A stretch of 64,000 nt of DNA from Parapedobacter composti. Lineage in GTDB: Bacteria; Bacteroidota; Bacteroidia; Sphingobacteriales; Sphingobacteriaceae. The position numbers and the translations under genes were made by a program. The stretch lies in NCBI RefSeq assembly GCF_900112315.1, contig NZ_FOLL01000007.1, forward strand, positions 1 through 64,000, given 5' to 3'. Shown here one piece after another: positions 52,170 through 60,384 of the stretch. Under the pieces are notes generated by a model. It saw only the letters and a list, made by a program, of their open reading frames with translations, ran no database searches and was not told the DNA's origin. Within the stretch, counting starts at the first letter, position 1. Every line of letters starts with the position of its first letter.

Positions 52170-55100
52170 ATGAATATCACCAGCAGCCAACAGGAACAAC
52201 TCTATAAAGCCTTCGGACTATTTATCGAAGCGTTTCGGTTTTATGTCGTGGAAGTGCTTTCCAAGGAATTTGGCGACAAATGGCCCGCCGCTTTTGTGGA
52301 TGCCCTGTACCCGGCACAGCGCGAGAGCTGGAACCTCGGATTGAAGTCGGGTTCTTCTCCCGATGCGCTGATCGACTTCCAGTACCTCAAACCGTTTGCA
52401 TTGAAACATAAAGACCTACTGAAAAAGGATTTCGGCAGGGATACCAACAAACTGGCTACCCGGCTGGAAACCATCTACGACACCCGCAACAAGCTGGCCC
52501 ATTTCCAGAGCATCACGGGCGACGAGTTTACCGAGACGTTCATCCAGATGAAAAGCATCGCCCGCGCTTTATCCATGGAAGAGCTCGAGCAGGAGCTCCA
52601 GGCGTTGCAGCATGCCGAGGAATCCACCCAAAAACCTGCCGTAAAAACAACCGCAGCTTTGCCGCATGAAGCCGCGCCTTGGTTTATGACCGTAAAGCCG
52701 CATGCCGATATCCGGCAGGGAAGGCTGGATGAGTCCGTCTTCGCGGCCAACCTCGCGGAAGTCGCGCTGGGCAACGGCCGGGAAGTATATAACAACCACG
52801 TGGTCTTCTTCGAAAAAACCTACTTCACCGCAGGGTTGAAAAACGTTGCCAAGACCGTTATCAAAGGCCTGAACGGCACGGAAGATGCTGAAAATCGCGT
52901 CATCAGTCTCCAAACCGGCTTCGGCGGCGGAAAAACGCACACCCTGATCAGCCTTTACCATATCGCGCGCCACGGAACGCTACTCGCCCAATCTTCCCAT
53001 GCCGAAGACCTGCTGGCCTATACGGGCATACCCCGGTTTGAAAAAGCCAATATCGCCGTATTCACCAATACCACCAACGATCCGGCCAACGGTCGGCGGG
53101 TGGCCGACGACCTGACCATCAACACCATCTGGGGGGAAATAGCTTACCAATTGGGTGGCCGGGAAGGTTATGAGATCGTACGCAAAAACGACGAACAGCT
53201 CATCGCTCCCGGCGGATTGTTCAAAAAGGTGCTTGCTCATGCCAAACCGGCCCTCATCCTCGTGGACGAACTGGCCGACTACTGCGTGAAGGCCGCAGCA
53301 CGGACGGCGGGGAACAGCAGTTTGGCCGACCAGACCATCAGCTTTATGCAGGAGCTCACCGAAGCGGTAGCGGGCACCGAAAACTGCGTGGCGGTCATCA
53401 CCCTGCCCGCCAGCCCGCAGGAAGTTGGCAATACGCCCGAAGCACAGGCCATATTGAGCAGCTTGCAGAAACGGGTAAGCCGGGTGGGCGCCGATACGCA
53501 GCCCGTAGCAGACGACGAGATCTATGAAGTCATCCGCCGTAGACTGTTCGAGGATATCGGAGACCCCCAAATAATTGAAGCGGTAGTGTCCAGGTACATG
53601 GACATGTACCAGCAATACTGGACAGAACTGCCACCCAATGCAAACAAGGGTGAGTACAGGCAACGCCTGTTAAAATCATACCCCTTCCATCCGGAACTGA
53701 TCGATGTGTTCCGGGTGCGGTGGGCCAGCAATTCGGATTTCCAGCGCACAAGAGGAGTGCTGCGGTTGCTGGCTGCTATCGTGAGCGACCTGTGGAAGCG
53801 GCAGCAGTCCTTGCCGGGTGGCAACCTCCTGATCCATTCCGGCCAGATCAACTTCGCCAACCTGGATGCCTTGAGCGGCCAACTGAAAAAACTGTACGGA
53901 AACGGCTATGATGCGGTAATTTCAGCAGACGTCTCCGGATCCTCGTCAAACGCATTTAAAATCGATGAAAACAAGTACGACTACGGCCAGTGGAATCTCA
54001 CGAAATCCGTAGCATCCGTGATCCTGTTGAATTCGTTTGGCAGCGAAGGGAGCAACAAAGGCATCTCCGTCGCCGAGCTGAAATTGAACCTGCTGGTGCC
54101 GGACGGCTTCAACCACAACAGCATAAACGGCGCATTGGATGAACTGGAGAACAAGGCCTATTACCTTTACTATGCCCAAACCGGAGGTAATGGCAAGCGG
54201 TATTGGTTCCACACCAAACCCAATATCAATATCCTGATCAACCAGGCAAAATCAGACGTCACGCCGGCAGACATCGATGCCGAAACCATCCGCCTGATCA
54301 AGCAGCGTACGGCAAACCGCATCCAATTGTTCAACACGATCGTGGACCCAACGGAAGACATGCCCGAACAACTGCGGCCTACCTTGATCATCCTGTCACC
54401 CAAGCACCTGTCCAACGGCGGACTGCATCGCGATACCCAGAAATTCATCGAGAAAATTGCCACAAAAAAAGGCACCAGCGAACGGATTTACCGGAATACC
54501 ATGCTTTATCTCGTAGCCACGGAAATCGGCATATCGAAACTGCAATCCGCTATCCGGGAGTACCTCGCCTGTGCGAAAATACACCAGGACTACGGAGGCC
54601 AGCTGGAACCCGAACAAAAATCAGACTTGCGCAAGCGGATGGAAGAAGCCCAAAAGCAATCCGAAGTCGCGCTTGCCGCCGCGTACTCGAATGTCATCAA
54701 ACACTCCACGAAGCATGGCACCGAAATCCTCGCCATCAAGCAATTCAAAGACAGTCTGGACAGCCAGATCAACACCCATATCATCGGCACATTAAAAGAC
54801 GAGGAATGGTTGCTGGAGAATGTCGGACTCGGCACGCTCCGTGCAAACAACCTGCTGCCCACCGTAGATAGCCCGATAAAGGTAAAAGACGTGTACGAGG
54901 CATTCGTGCGGTTCGACGACAAGCCCATGATCGTGGGCAAAGAGGCCGTATCCAGGAGCCTGCAAAAATACTGCACACACGGAGAACTCGCCATCGCCAG
55001 CGGTGATGGAAAAAAATTCACCAAAATCTATTACCAGGAAAACGTGCCGTTCCTCGATGCGGACGACGTAACGCTTTGGCTCGTAGACAAAAGCCTCGCG

Positions 55101-55472
55101 GTGAAGCACGAAGCCGATTCACCCGTTGCACCCATCCCGCCCCAAACGGTGACCGGATCAGCTAATATCGTCGGTGAGCATCCCCCCAATGTAATATACG
55201 GCAGTGAAACCAAAAACGAAGGCAGTGTCCCATCACCGACGCAGTTTAAGTCGCTAGTGATTTCCGGCAGGGTGCCCTCGGTAGACGAGTATACCAAATT
55301 GTTTAATTATTTCATCGCACCCTTCGTCATGAACGGAAATAAGGTCGAGATCGACGTGCGTTTCAGGATCAAATCCACGGCCGCTGGTCCATTGACTGAA
55401 AACATGATCCAGTACAAGTCCGCAAAGGAAGCTGCGAGCCAATTAGGGCTTGATTTTGAGGAAGAGGAATAA
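52170..55472 (+). CDS. DUF499 AAA+ ATPase with HEPN-like N-terminus (defence operon gene 5)
   Basis: An 1100-residue protein. The N-terminal ~140 residues resemble the Swt1-type HEPN domain with R106-N-K-L-A-H111, an Rx4H motif. The DUF499 ATPase follows with Walker A TGFGGGKTHTL near residue 250 and Walker B ALILVDELADY near 365. The C-terminus (VISGRVPSVDEYTKLFNYFI, then MNGNKVEIDVRFRIKSTAAG) is typical of the family. It lies 16 bases after the Fic gene. In Hma-type systems the ATPase works with the helicase and methyltransferase in restriction of phage DNA; HEPN RNase activity is possible but not shown. Confidence 0.88.
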   Translation: MNITSSQQEQLYKAFGLFIEAFRFYVVEVLSKEFGDKWPAAFVDALYPAQRESWNLGLKSGSSPDALIDFQYLKPFALKHKDLLKKDFGRDTNKLATRLETIYDTRNKLAHFQSITGDEFTETFIQMKSIARALSMEELEQELQALQHAEESTQKPAVKTTAALPHEAAPWFMTVKPHADIRQGRLDESVFAANLAEVALGNGREVYNNHVVFFEKTYFTAGLKNVAKTVIKGLNGTEDAENRVISLQTGFGGGKTHTLISLYHIARHGTLLAQSSHAEDLLAYTGIPRFEKANIAVFTNTTNDPANGRRVADDLTINTIWGEIAYQLGGREGYEIVRKNDEQLIAPGGLFKKVLAHAKPALILVDELADYCVKAAARTAGNSSLADQTISFMQELTEAVAGTENCVAVITLPASPQEVGNTPEAQAILSSLQKRVSRVGADTQPVADDEIYEVIRRRLFEDIGDPQIIEAVVSRYMDMYQQYWTELPPNANKGEYRQRLLKSYPFHPELIDVFRVRWASNSDFQRTRGVLRLLAAIVSDLWKRQQSLPGGNLLIHSGQINFANLDALSGQLKKLYGNGYDAVISADVSGSSSNAFKIDENKYDYGQWNLTKSVASVILLNSFGSEGSNKGISVAELKLNLLVPDGFNHNSINGALDELENKAYYLYYAQTGGNGKRYWFHTKPNINILINQAKSDVTPADIDAETIRLIKQRTANRIQLFNTIVDPTEDMPEQLRPTLIILSPKHLSNGGLHRDTQKFIEKIATKKGTSERIYRNTMLYLVATEIGISKLQSAIREYLACAKIHQDYGGQLEPEQKSDLRKRMEEAQKQSEVALAAAYSNVIKHSTKHGTEILAIKQFKDSLDSQINTHIIGTLKDEEWLLENVGLGTLRANNLLPTVDSPIKVKDVYEAFVRFDDKPMIVGKEAVSRSLQKYCTHGELAIASGDGKKFTKIYYQENVPFLDADDVTLWLVDKSLAVKHEADSPVAPIPPQTVTGSANIVGEHPPNVIYGSETKNEGSVPSPTQFKSLVISGRVPSVDEYTKLFNYFIAPFVMNGNKVEIDVRFRIKSTAAGPLTENMIQYKSAKEAASQLGLDFEEEE

Positions 55473-55950
55473 AAGCAATGGAACATTAGAAATGAAGATT
55501 TCGTACAAATATTTAGCCACTAACCAAACTTTATCTGAACAATACACAATGATTTATCATTTAAGTGACGAAATTTGAAAAGAGTGGTTGGGCAGGGCCT
55601 GAATGGTACGTTTTTATAAAGTACTTTTGGTAAACATGGATCGATGAATGCGGCTGGCTGGGCAGGGACGTCGTTGGAACCTGAAACCTTGGTAGCTTTC
55701 TCCCGACTTTTTACTGACTTTCTCCCCACTATCTCCCGCCGTATCTTTGGGACTGCTTTGCCCCTGCTTTGCTTTTTCTTTGGAATTTTGTGGACACGCC
55801 GTGGACCAGCCCAAAGCGGGCCGTGGGAGACGGGGGAATTTGGTCAGAAGAAAGGGGGTAGTTAAGGTGCTGTTGGCATGCTATAAGATTAAGGTTCAAA
55901 AATCAAACATGTAGTTCGTAAGGTGCAATAGGATTATTGATGAAAAATAG
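55473..55950. other. non-coding stretch right of the defence operon
   Basis: No supported gene. Short forward and reverse frames exist but show no family. From about 55690 to 55810 there is a C/T-rich stretch that includes TATCTTTG (a -7-like word). Similar pyrimidine-rich sequence accompanies conjugative elements in this phylum as I recall, but I cannot show it here. Confidence 0.4.
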
Positions 55951-56109
55951 GTCTGTGAACGGCTGAGCTATAAAGAGATTGCCGAAAAGATGCACATTTC
56001 CGAACTCTCCGTTAAGAAACACGTCCAGAACATTTTCGGCAAGGTTCTGGTCAATTCCCGGACGGAGCTGGCAAGAAAAATGAACGACCTGTTGGACAAT
56101 AAAAGATAA
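55951..56109 (+). pseudogene. LuxR/GerE-type HTH fragment
   Basis: 52 codons read VCERLSYKEIAEKMHISELS, then VKKHVQNIFGKVLVNSRTEL and ARKMNDLLDNKR before TAA. This is the C-terminal helix-turn-helix of a LuxR-type response regulator. An in-frame stop (TAG) lies immediately upstream and no receiver or sensor domain precedes it, so it is a remnant of a deleted gene. Confidence 0.7.
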
Positions 56110-56583
56110 ATTTCACCTTCTTTCCCTGTTTTTATTTCGGATATTTTCTTATATTGGCGTTCATTTGGTTGCAATGATGGTTTCTGCCACGACGTTCCTT
56201 GACAGCTGGGCACAGCATGATAGCAATTTATCGGGATATCCGGTTATGTAGCTGTCTGGATATACAGATAGTTGAATAAGCGGATATTACATATACACCT
56301 ATCCCTATAGCTGTATATAGCATCCCAAAAAACCGTTTTAAAGCTATTGGGGAATAACCCCTCTTTTTTGTTTAGTGGTGTGCAAGTTGTGCTTTTGTAC
56401 GTACAGCCCTCGTAACTCGGCCGTACCCACAAAAAGCCTAACTTGCCCCGGAACAGCCCGTCTCCGTTGTCGCGGGTCTGTACCGGGGGAGGAAAAATGT
56501 CGCAACTCCATTTTTCTCCGGGCAGGGGTATTAACAGGCGCAAAATGTGATTGTTCGTGTTTTGTTTGTTTCAGCAGATTATG
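56110..56583. other. intergenic remnant between the LuxR fragment and the toxin-antitoxin pair
   Basis: No supported gene. Around 56220-56320 there are repeated TATA- and GGATAT-like words. At 56349-56369 a 4-bp stem (GGGG/CCCC) precedes six T, a weak terminator. The 56390-56560 part is GC-richer. I interpret the stretch as debris of an excised or decayed mobile element, without a recognised integrase or repeat. Confidence 0.35.
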
Positions 56584-56591
56584 TAAATTTG
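56584..56591 (+). promoter_or_regulatory. -7 promoter element of the antitoxin gene (TAAATTTG)
   Basis: A perfect TAnnTTTG element 17 bases before the ATG at 56609. It decides that start over the longer open frame from 56375. Confidence 0.55.
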
Positions 56592-56608
56592 AAAAAAGGA
56601 TAGTTGTT

Positions 56609-56851
56609 ATGATAGCGGAAGAAATATTGCCAAGCGGAAAATTCACACAGGCTCAATTGGAGTTGCTTAGGATGTTTTCCAAGCAATACCCCGATAAGGT
56701 TTGGGTAGAGGTAAAGGATTTGCTCTCTAAATATTTTATGGAGAAAGCATCCGAAGAAATGGACAACCTATTCGACCAAAAAGGATGGGGAGAGGAAAAA
56801 ATACAGGAATGGGGTTCGGAACATATGCGGACGCCCTACCAATCCTTTTAA
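56609..56851 (+). CDS. antitoxin-like protein, partner of the PIN gene
   Basis: An 80-residue acidic protein (EEILPSGKFTQAQLELLRMF; KDLLSKYFMEKASEEMDNLF) ending HMRTPYQSF. This layout is familiar from Bacteroidota antitoxins that precede PIN-domain (COG1569) toxins and end with a similar RTPY motif. The longer frame starting at 56375 is rejected because the promoter element lies inside it. Its stop TAA shares its last A with the ATG of the toxin frame (TAATG). Confidence 0.75.
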   Translation: MIAEEILPSGKFTQAQLELLRMFSKQYPDKVWVEVKDLLSKYFMEKASEEMDNLFDQKGWGEEKIQEWGSEHMRTPYQSF

Positions 56852-57240
56852 TGGCCTTGCCAACCCGTTCCTCGTATCATAAAATTATACAGGCGTTTAA
56901 CAATCGTCAATTCGAATTGATCATCACCACGCCGATTTTTCTTGAATACGAAGAGATACTATCGGAAAAAGCAAACCCACTTATCGCCAATATTGTACTG
57001 GGTGCTTTCCTCGAAGCTCCAAATGTAATTGCTGTCACTGACTATTACTATTGGGAACTTATCCATGCTGATCCAGATGACAATAAATTCACAGATGCTT
57101 TTCTTAATGGACAGGCAGATTATCTGGTCACAAAGGATGCTCATTTCAATGTGCTAAAAAGAACCGATTTTCCAAAGGTTGATGTTATCTCTCCCGACAA
57201 GTTTTTAGAAATTTTAGAGAAAACCGTTACAAATACGTAA
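56851..57240 (+). CDS. PIN-domain toxin lacking its N-terminal catalytic strand
   Basis: About 129 residues that match the body of COG1569 PIN toxins: TRSSYHKIIQAFNNRQFELI, TTPIFLEYEEILSEKAN, then ADPDDNKFTDAFLNGQADYL and VTKDAHFNVL, which carry the later acidic residues. The first strand, normally MKIVLDTNVLL with the first catalytic Asp, is missing; the frame continues upstream as GTYADALPILLMALP, within the antitoxin gene. A deletion between the two genes, possibly at a shared ACCAAT word, would explain this. The product is probably inactive unless started upstream. Confidence 0.7.
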   Translation: MALPTRSSYHKIIQAFNNRQFELIITTPIFLEYEEILSEKANPLIANIVLGAFLEAPNVIAVTDYYYWELIHADPDDNKFTDAFLNGQADYLVTKDAHFNVLKRTDFPKVDVISPDKFLEILEKTVTNT

Positions 57241-57307
57241 CGGAATAAATTTCTCGGTTTCAAAAATATTGGCTAATATTGCCTCTGTAAGTCAGAAACG
57301 ATGTTTT

Positions 57308-57380
57308 GACTCCGTAGCTCAGCTGGTAGAGCAACTGACTCTTAATCAGTGGGTCGACAGTTCGAACCTGTCCGGGGTCA
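57308..57380 (+). tRNA. tRNA-Lys (anticodon CUU)
   Basis: 73 bases: acceptor GACTCCG (57308-57314) with CGGGGTC (57373-57379, one G-U pair), anticodon loop CTCTTAA in CTGACTCTTAATCAG, T arm GACAGTTCGAACCTGTC, discriminator A, no encoded CCA. It marks the right edge of the accessory region. Confidence 0.96.
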
Positions 57381-57384
57381 CGTA

Positions 57385-57420
57385 AAGGACAGCGCCTTGG
57401 ATGGGGTTGTCCTTTTTTTT
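57385..57420 (+). terminator. intrinsic terminator of tRNA-Lys
   Basis: AAGGACA (57385-57391) pairs with TGTCCTT (57408-57414), followed by a run of T. Confidence 0.85.
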
Positions 57421-57506
57421 ATATCCTCCTGATCTCAATAAGACCAAACAATCTGACTTTTTCTGTGTGTGAAAAGATAGGCAGCGAACATAGCGTGGAG
57501 GGAACG

Positions 57507-57719
57507 ATGAAAAAATGGACAACGGAAATACGAGCTATCGATCCGCTTACGGGTGAATTGGCAACATATGCGGGGCCTTATATCGACGCACCGACTTTTG
57601 AAGATGCCGAGCGTTTCTGCCAAGCCAATGGACTGGGATACTGTAAGGTAATCGGACAACTGGTGGCAGAGGTAGACAAAGTGACGGGCTTGCGGATTGA
57701 TTACGATAACATAAACTGA
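57507..57719 (+). CDS. small hypothetical protein
   Basis: A 70-residue protein (KKWTTEIRAIDPLTGELATY; TFEDAERFCQANGLGYCKV; LVAEVDKVTGLRIDYDNIN) that I do not recognise. The alternating strand-helix pattern suggests a compact alpha-beta fold. The ATG at 57507 is preferred over the frame opening at 57465 because it begins a normal hydrophilic N-terminus. Confidence 0.55.
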   Translation: MKKWTTEIRAIDPLTGELATYAGPYIDAPTFEDAERFCQANGLGYCKVIGQLVAEVDKVTGLRIDYDNIN

Positions 57720-57850
57720 AACAACGAAAGCAGATTAACTTGGCCTGCTCTGAAAATTTTTCCATCTTTAAACCGTGGAAACTGGACGGGGCTTTTCAAC
57801 ATGGATAACCCCATAAGGTTTCGGCATTACTACATATTGTTGTCTTGATA

Positions 57851-58636
57851 ATGAAAATAGCAACCTATAATGTCAACAGCATCAATGCCCGGCTCCCGGT
57901 CGTACTTCGCTGGCTGGAAGAAACCCAGCCGGATGTCGTATGCCTGCAGGAACTCAAATCCATCCAGGAAAACTTCCCGGAGACTGCCCTGCTGGACGCA
58001 GGCTACGAATCCATCTGGCATGGGCAAAAAAGCTGGAATGGTGTAGCTATCTTATCACGCATCGGGAAACCGGAAGAAATCTGTAGGGTACTCCCGGGAG
58101 ATCCGGAAGATGCGCATAGCCGTTATATCGAAGCCAAAGTCAACGAGGTAACTATCGGCTGCCTGTATTTACCCAACGGCAACCCCGCTCCGGGGCCAAA
58201 GTTCGACTACAAACTCCGTTGGCTCGACCGGCTGATTGCACATGGGCAATCCCTTCTGACTCAAAACACGCCTGTGATATTGACAGGAGATTTCAACGTA
58301 ATTCCCACAGAAATAGACGTGTACAAGCCTGAACGCTGGGTTGATGATGCGCTTTTCCGGCCGGAAACCCGCGCCGCGTTCAACAGACTGGTTGCACAGG
58401 GGTGGACCGATGCCATCAGAAGCCTCTACCCTGATGAAACCATCTACACGTTCTGGGATTACTTCCGCAATGCTTTTGGCCGTAATGCTGGCCTGCGCAT
58501 TGATCATTTTCTGCTGAGCCCTGCTGTGTTACCGCGGCTACGTGCCGCCGGCGTAGACCGCCATGTGCGGGGATGGGAAAAGACCAGTGACCACGCCCCG
58601 GTGTGGATTGAGCTCCAATCCGGCTCACCGACTTGA
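57851..58636 (+). CDS. xth: exodeoxyribonuclease III
   Basis: A 261-residue EEP-fold nuclease: MKIATYNVNSINARLPVVLR, the catalytic Glu in VCLQELKSI, GDFNVIPTEIDVY, RIDHFLLSP and the terminal TSDHAPVWIEL. It removes nucleotides from 3' ends and cuts at abasic sites in base-excision repair. ATG at 57851 is preferred over 57845. Confidence 0.95.
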   Translation: MKIATYNVNSINARLPVVLRWLEETQPDVVCLQELKSIQENFPETALLDAGYESIWHGQKSWNGVAILSRIGKPEEICRVLPGDPEDAHSRYIEAKVNEVTIGCLYLPNGNPAPGPKFDYKLRWLDRLIAHGQSLLTQNTPVILTGDFNVIPTEIDVYKPERWVDDALFRPETRAAFNRLVAQGWTDAIRSLYPDETIYTFWDYFRNAFGRNAGLRIDHFLLSPAVLPRLRAAGVDRHVRGWEKTSDHAPVWIELQSGSPT

Positions 58637-58795
58637 TTTCATGGCTTTAACCACCTTAATGCGGTCGTCATGGAGAAACCGTTCATATTCGGGCGTTTCC
58701 CGGCCGTATAATGGAGCAACCTCGCCTTTTTCCACCGGGCAATCGTCCGCCACAGCGATAAACGTATTTGTGTAATTGGTGGTATGTGCTTTCAT
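58625..58795 (-). CDS. short protein resembling the N-terminus of DUF6157
   Basis: 56 codons: MKAHTTNYTNTFIAVADDCP, then VEKGEVAPLYGRETPEYERF and LHDDRIKVVKAMKSSR. The first half (HTTNYTNTFIAVADDCP) is close to the start of DUF6157 proteins as I recall them, while the second half differs and the length is less than half of theirs. It overlaps the xth stop by 12 bases in convergent orientation. It could be a divergent short member or a recombined remnant. Confidence 0.5.
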   Translation of the reverse strand: MKAHTTNYTNTFIAVADDCPVEKGEVAPLYGRETPEYERFLHDDRIKVVKAMKSSR

Positions 58796-58910
58796 GCTCG
58801 TACGTTATACCGCAAAGCTACGCAATGCAACTGACAACCTATGACCTCCCCGTAATGCCCGCTATGGCAAGCCACGACAAGCGTGGGGGACAACCGGGAC
58901 AATTACCGAC

Positions 58911-59558
58911 TTACCATCTGACCAGCCGATATGCACTGTCCCAGAAGTTGTATTCCAGGCGGCTCGCGGTGATGAAGGCATCGATCATGCGCTTCCGCAT
59001 AACCTCCGTGGCGGCCGCCGCCGCATTGTCGCAGCTACGGATAGCCTGCTGCACAGAAGCTGCGAAGTCTTCCCCCGCGTAGGTGTCGATCCACCGCCGG
59101 TAAGGATTATCCGCCGCCCGTTGGCCGGCATAGATATGATCGCCAACCGCCTTATATATCCAGAAGCACGGCAACACGGCGGCCATCGCCACCTCAACGG
59201 GTTCCAATGCAGCCGTGCTCTTCAGGTAATGTACATAATGATGGCAGGCCGGTTCCATGGCGCTGCGCCCGGAGATACCAAAATCGCTGAAATACGATGC
59301 ATGCAGCGCGTTTTCGACGACAATGGCGTTTTCGCCGAAGCGCATAAAGGTCAGCGCATCATCGATACCATCTGCGCGCGCCCCTATCAGTGCCAGGGCC
59401 CGGCCGAAATGTTCCAAATAGGCCGAGTCCTGTATCATGTAAAACTGAAACTTCTCCAGTGGTAGCGTGCCTTCCTGCAATTCCAAAATAAACGGCATTT
59501 CAGTAATCGATTGGTAAATGGGCTCGATAGCAGCCCATGCCTGTTCAGACCAAGTCAT
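58911..59558 (-). CDS. tenA: TenA-family thiaminase II
   Basis: About 215 residues of the all-helical TenA fold: WSEQAWAAIEPIYQSITEMP, FQFYMIQDSAYLEHFGRALA, and a catalytic-type Cys in AAVLPCFWIYKAVGD. The enzyme salvages the pyrimidine part of degraded thiamine. It is the last gene of the TPP-riboswitch operon and overlaps thiD. An upstream ATG at 59582 would add eight residues. Confidence 0.9.
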   Translation of the reverse strand: MTWSEQAWAAIEPIYQSITEMPFILELQEGTLPLEKFQFYMIQDSAYLEHFGRALALIGARADGIDDALTFMRFGENAIVVENALHASYFSDFGISGRSAMEPACHHYVHYLKSTAALEPVEVAMAAVLPCFWIYKAVGDHIYAGQRAADNPYRRWIDTYAGEDFAASVQQAIRSCDNAAAAATEVMRKRMIDAFITASRLEYNFWDSAYRLVRW

Positions 59559-60384
59559 GTTTTTTAAGCTTTTGCGGATCAAAAAAGTGATTTAACGGAC
59601 CGTTCCCCTTGCCTACCAGCACATCTCGTCCGTGGAGAATGGCCCGGTGTACATAATCCTGCCCCGCTCCCACCGCCTCCAGCGTTTCCTTCCCGAGTGC
59701 GATATAGCTGGCAATAGCAGCCGACAGCGTGCACCCTGAACCGTGGGTATTGGCAGTGTGAAACCGCTCAAACCCGAATTCATGCACAGCGCCGGTTTCA
59801 TCGAAATAAAGCGATGTAAGCCGTGGCATATCCAGATGCCCACCCTTCAGCAACACGGAGCGGCAGCCCAGCTTGCGGATTTTTTCGCCTGCCCGATGCA
59901 TATCGTCCACTGTATGTACGGGCATCTCGGCAAGAATGGCCGCCTCATCCATGTTGGGTGTTAATACATCTGTAATGGGAAAGAGCTTACCTACAATGGC
60001 CTCAATGGTATCGTCCTCGATAAGCCTGTCGCCGCTGGTTGCCACCATCACCGGATCAAACACCAAGGGCATCCGCGGGTATCTTCTCAACGTATCCACA
60101 ACAGTGTCCACCAGCTCGGCCGTATGCACCATTCCTATTTTGACGGCATCGGGAAAAACATCATCGAGGATGGCCTCAAGCTGCTCCTGTACGGCGCCGT
60201 ATGGAATGGGATAGATAGACCGTACGCCTTGGGTATTCTGCACGGGCAATGCCGTTAACACAGAGGTCGCATAGCATCCCAGTGCCGAGATGGCCTTGAT
60301 GTCTGCTTGGATGCCGGCACCGCCGCTGCCGTCGAATCCGGCAATGGTCAGAACCGACGGATATCGGTATTGTTTCATCTTCAT
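59545..60384 (-). CDS. thiD: hydroxymethylpyrimidine/phosphomethylpyrimidine kinase
   Basis: A 279-residue ribokinase-fold enzyme with AGFDGSGGAGIQADIKAIS, DPVMVATSGDRL, LTPNMDEAAILA and the anion-hole motif THGSGCTLSAAIASY. It phosphorylates HMP twice to HMP-PP for thiamine synthesis. It overlaps thiE by four bases and tenA by about 14, a compact operon. Confidence 0.96.
   Translation of the reverse strand: MKMKQYRYPSVLTIAGFDGSGGAGIQADIKAISALGCYATSVLTALPVQNTQGVRSIYPIPYGAVQEQLEAILDDVFPDAVKIGMVHTAELVDTVVDTLRRYPRMPLVFDPVMVATSGDRLIEDDTIEAIVGKLFPITDVLTPNMDEAAILAEMPVHTVDDMHRAGEKIRKLGCRSVLLKGGHLDMPRLTSLYFDETGAVHEFGFERFHTANTHGSGCTLSAAIASYIALGKETLEAVGAGQDYVHRAILHGRDVLVGKGNGPLNHFFDPQKLKKHDLV

Noticed and set aside
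55644-55865. 73-codon forward frame right of the defence operon
   Set aside because: Its product shows no known domain and lies in a region that looks non-coding in all frames.
56375-56608. N-terminal extension of the antitoxin gene
   Set aside because: The extension contains a promoter element and GC-rich non-coding sequence, and the family starts at the position of the ATG at 56609.
43608-57380. tRNA-derived att repeats flanking the defence island
   Set aside because: I looked for copies of the 3' ends of tRNA-Ser and tRNA-Lys at the other end of the island and saw none; no integrase gene is present either.
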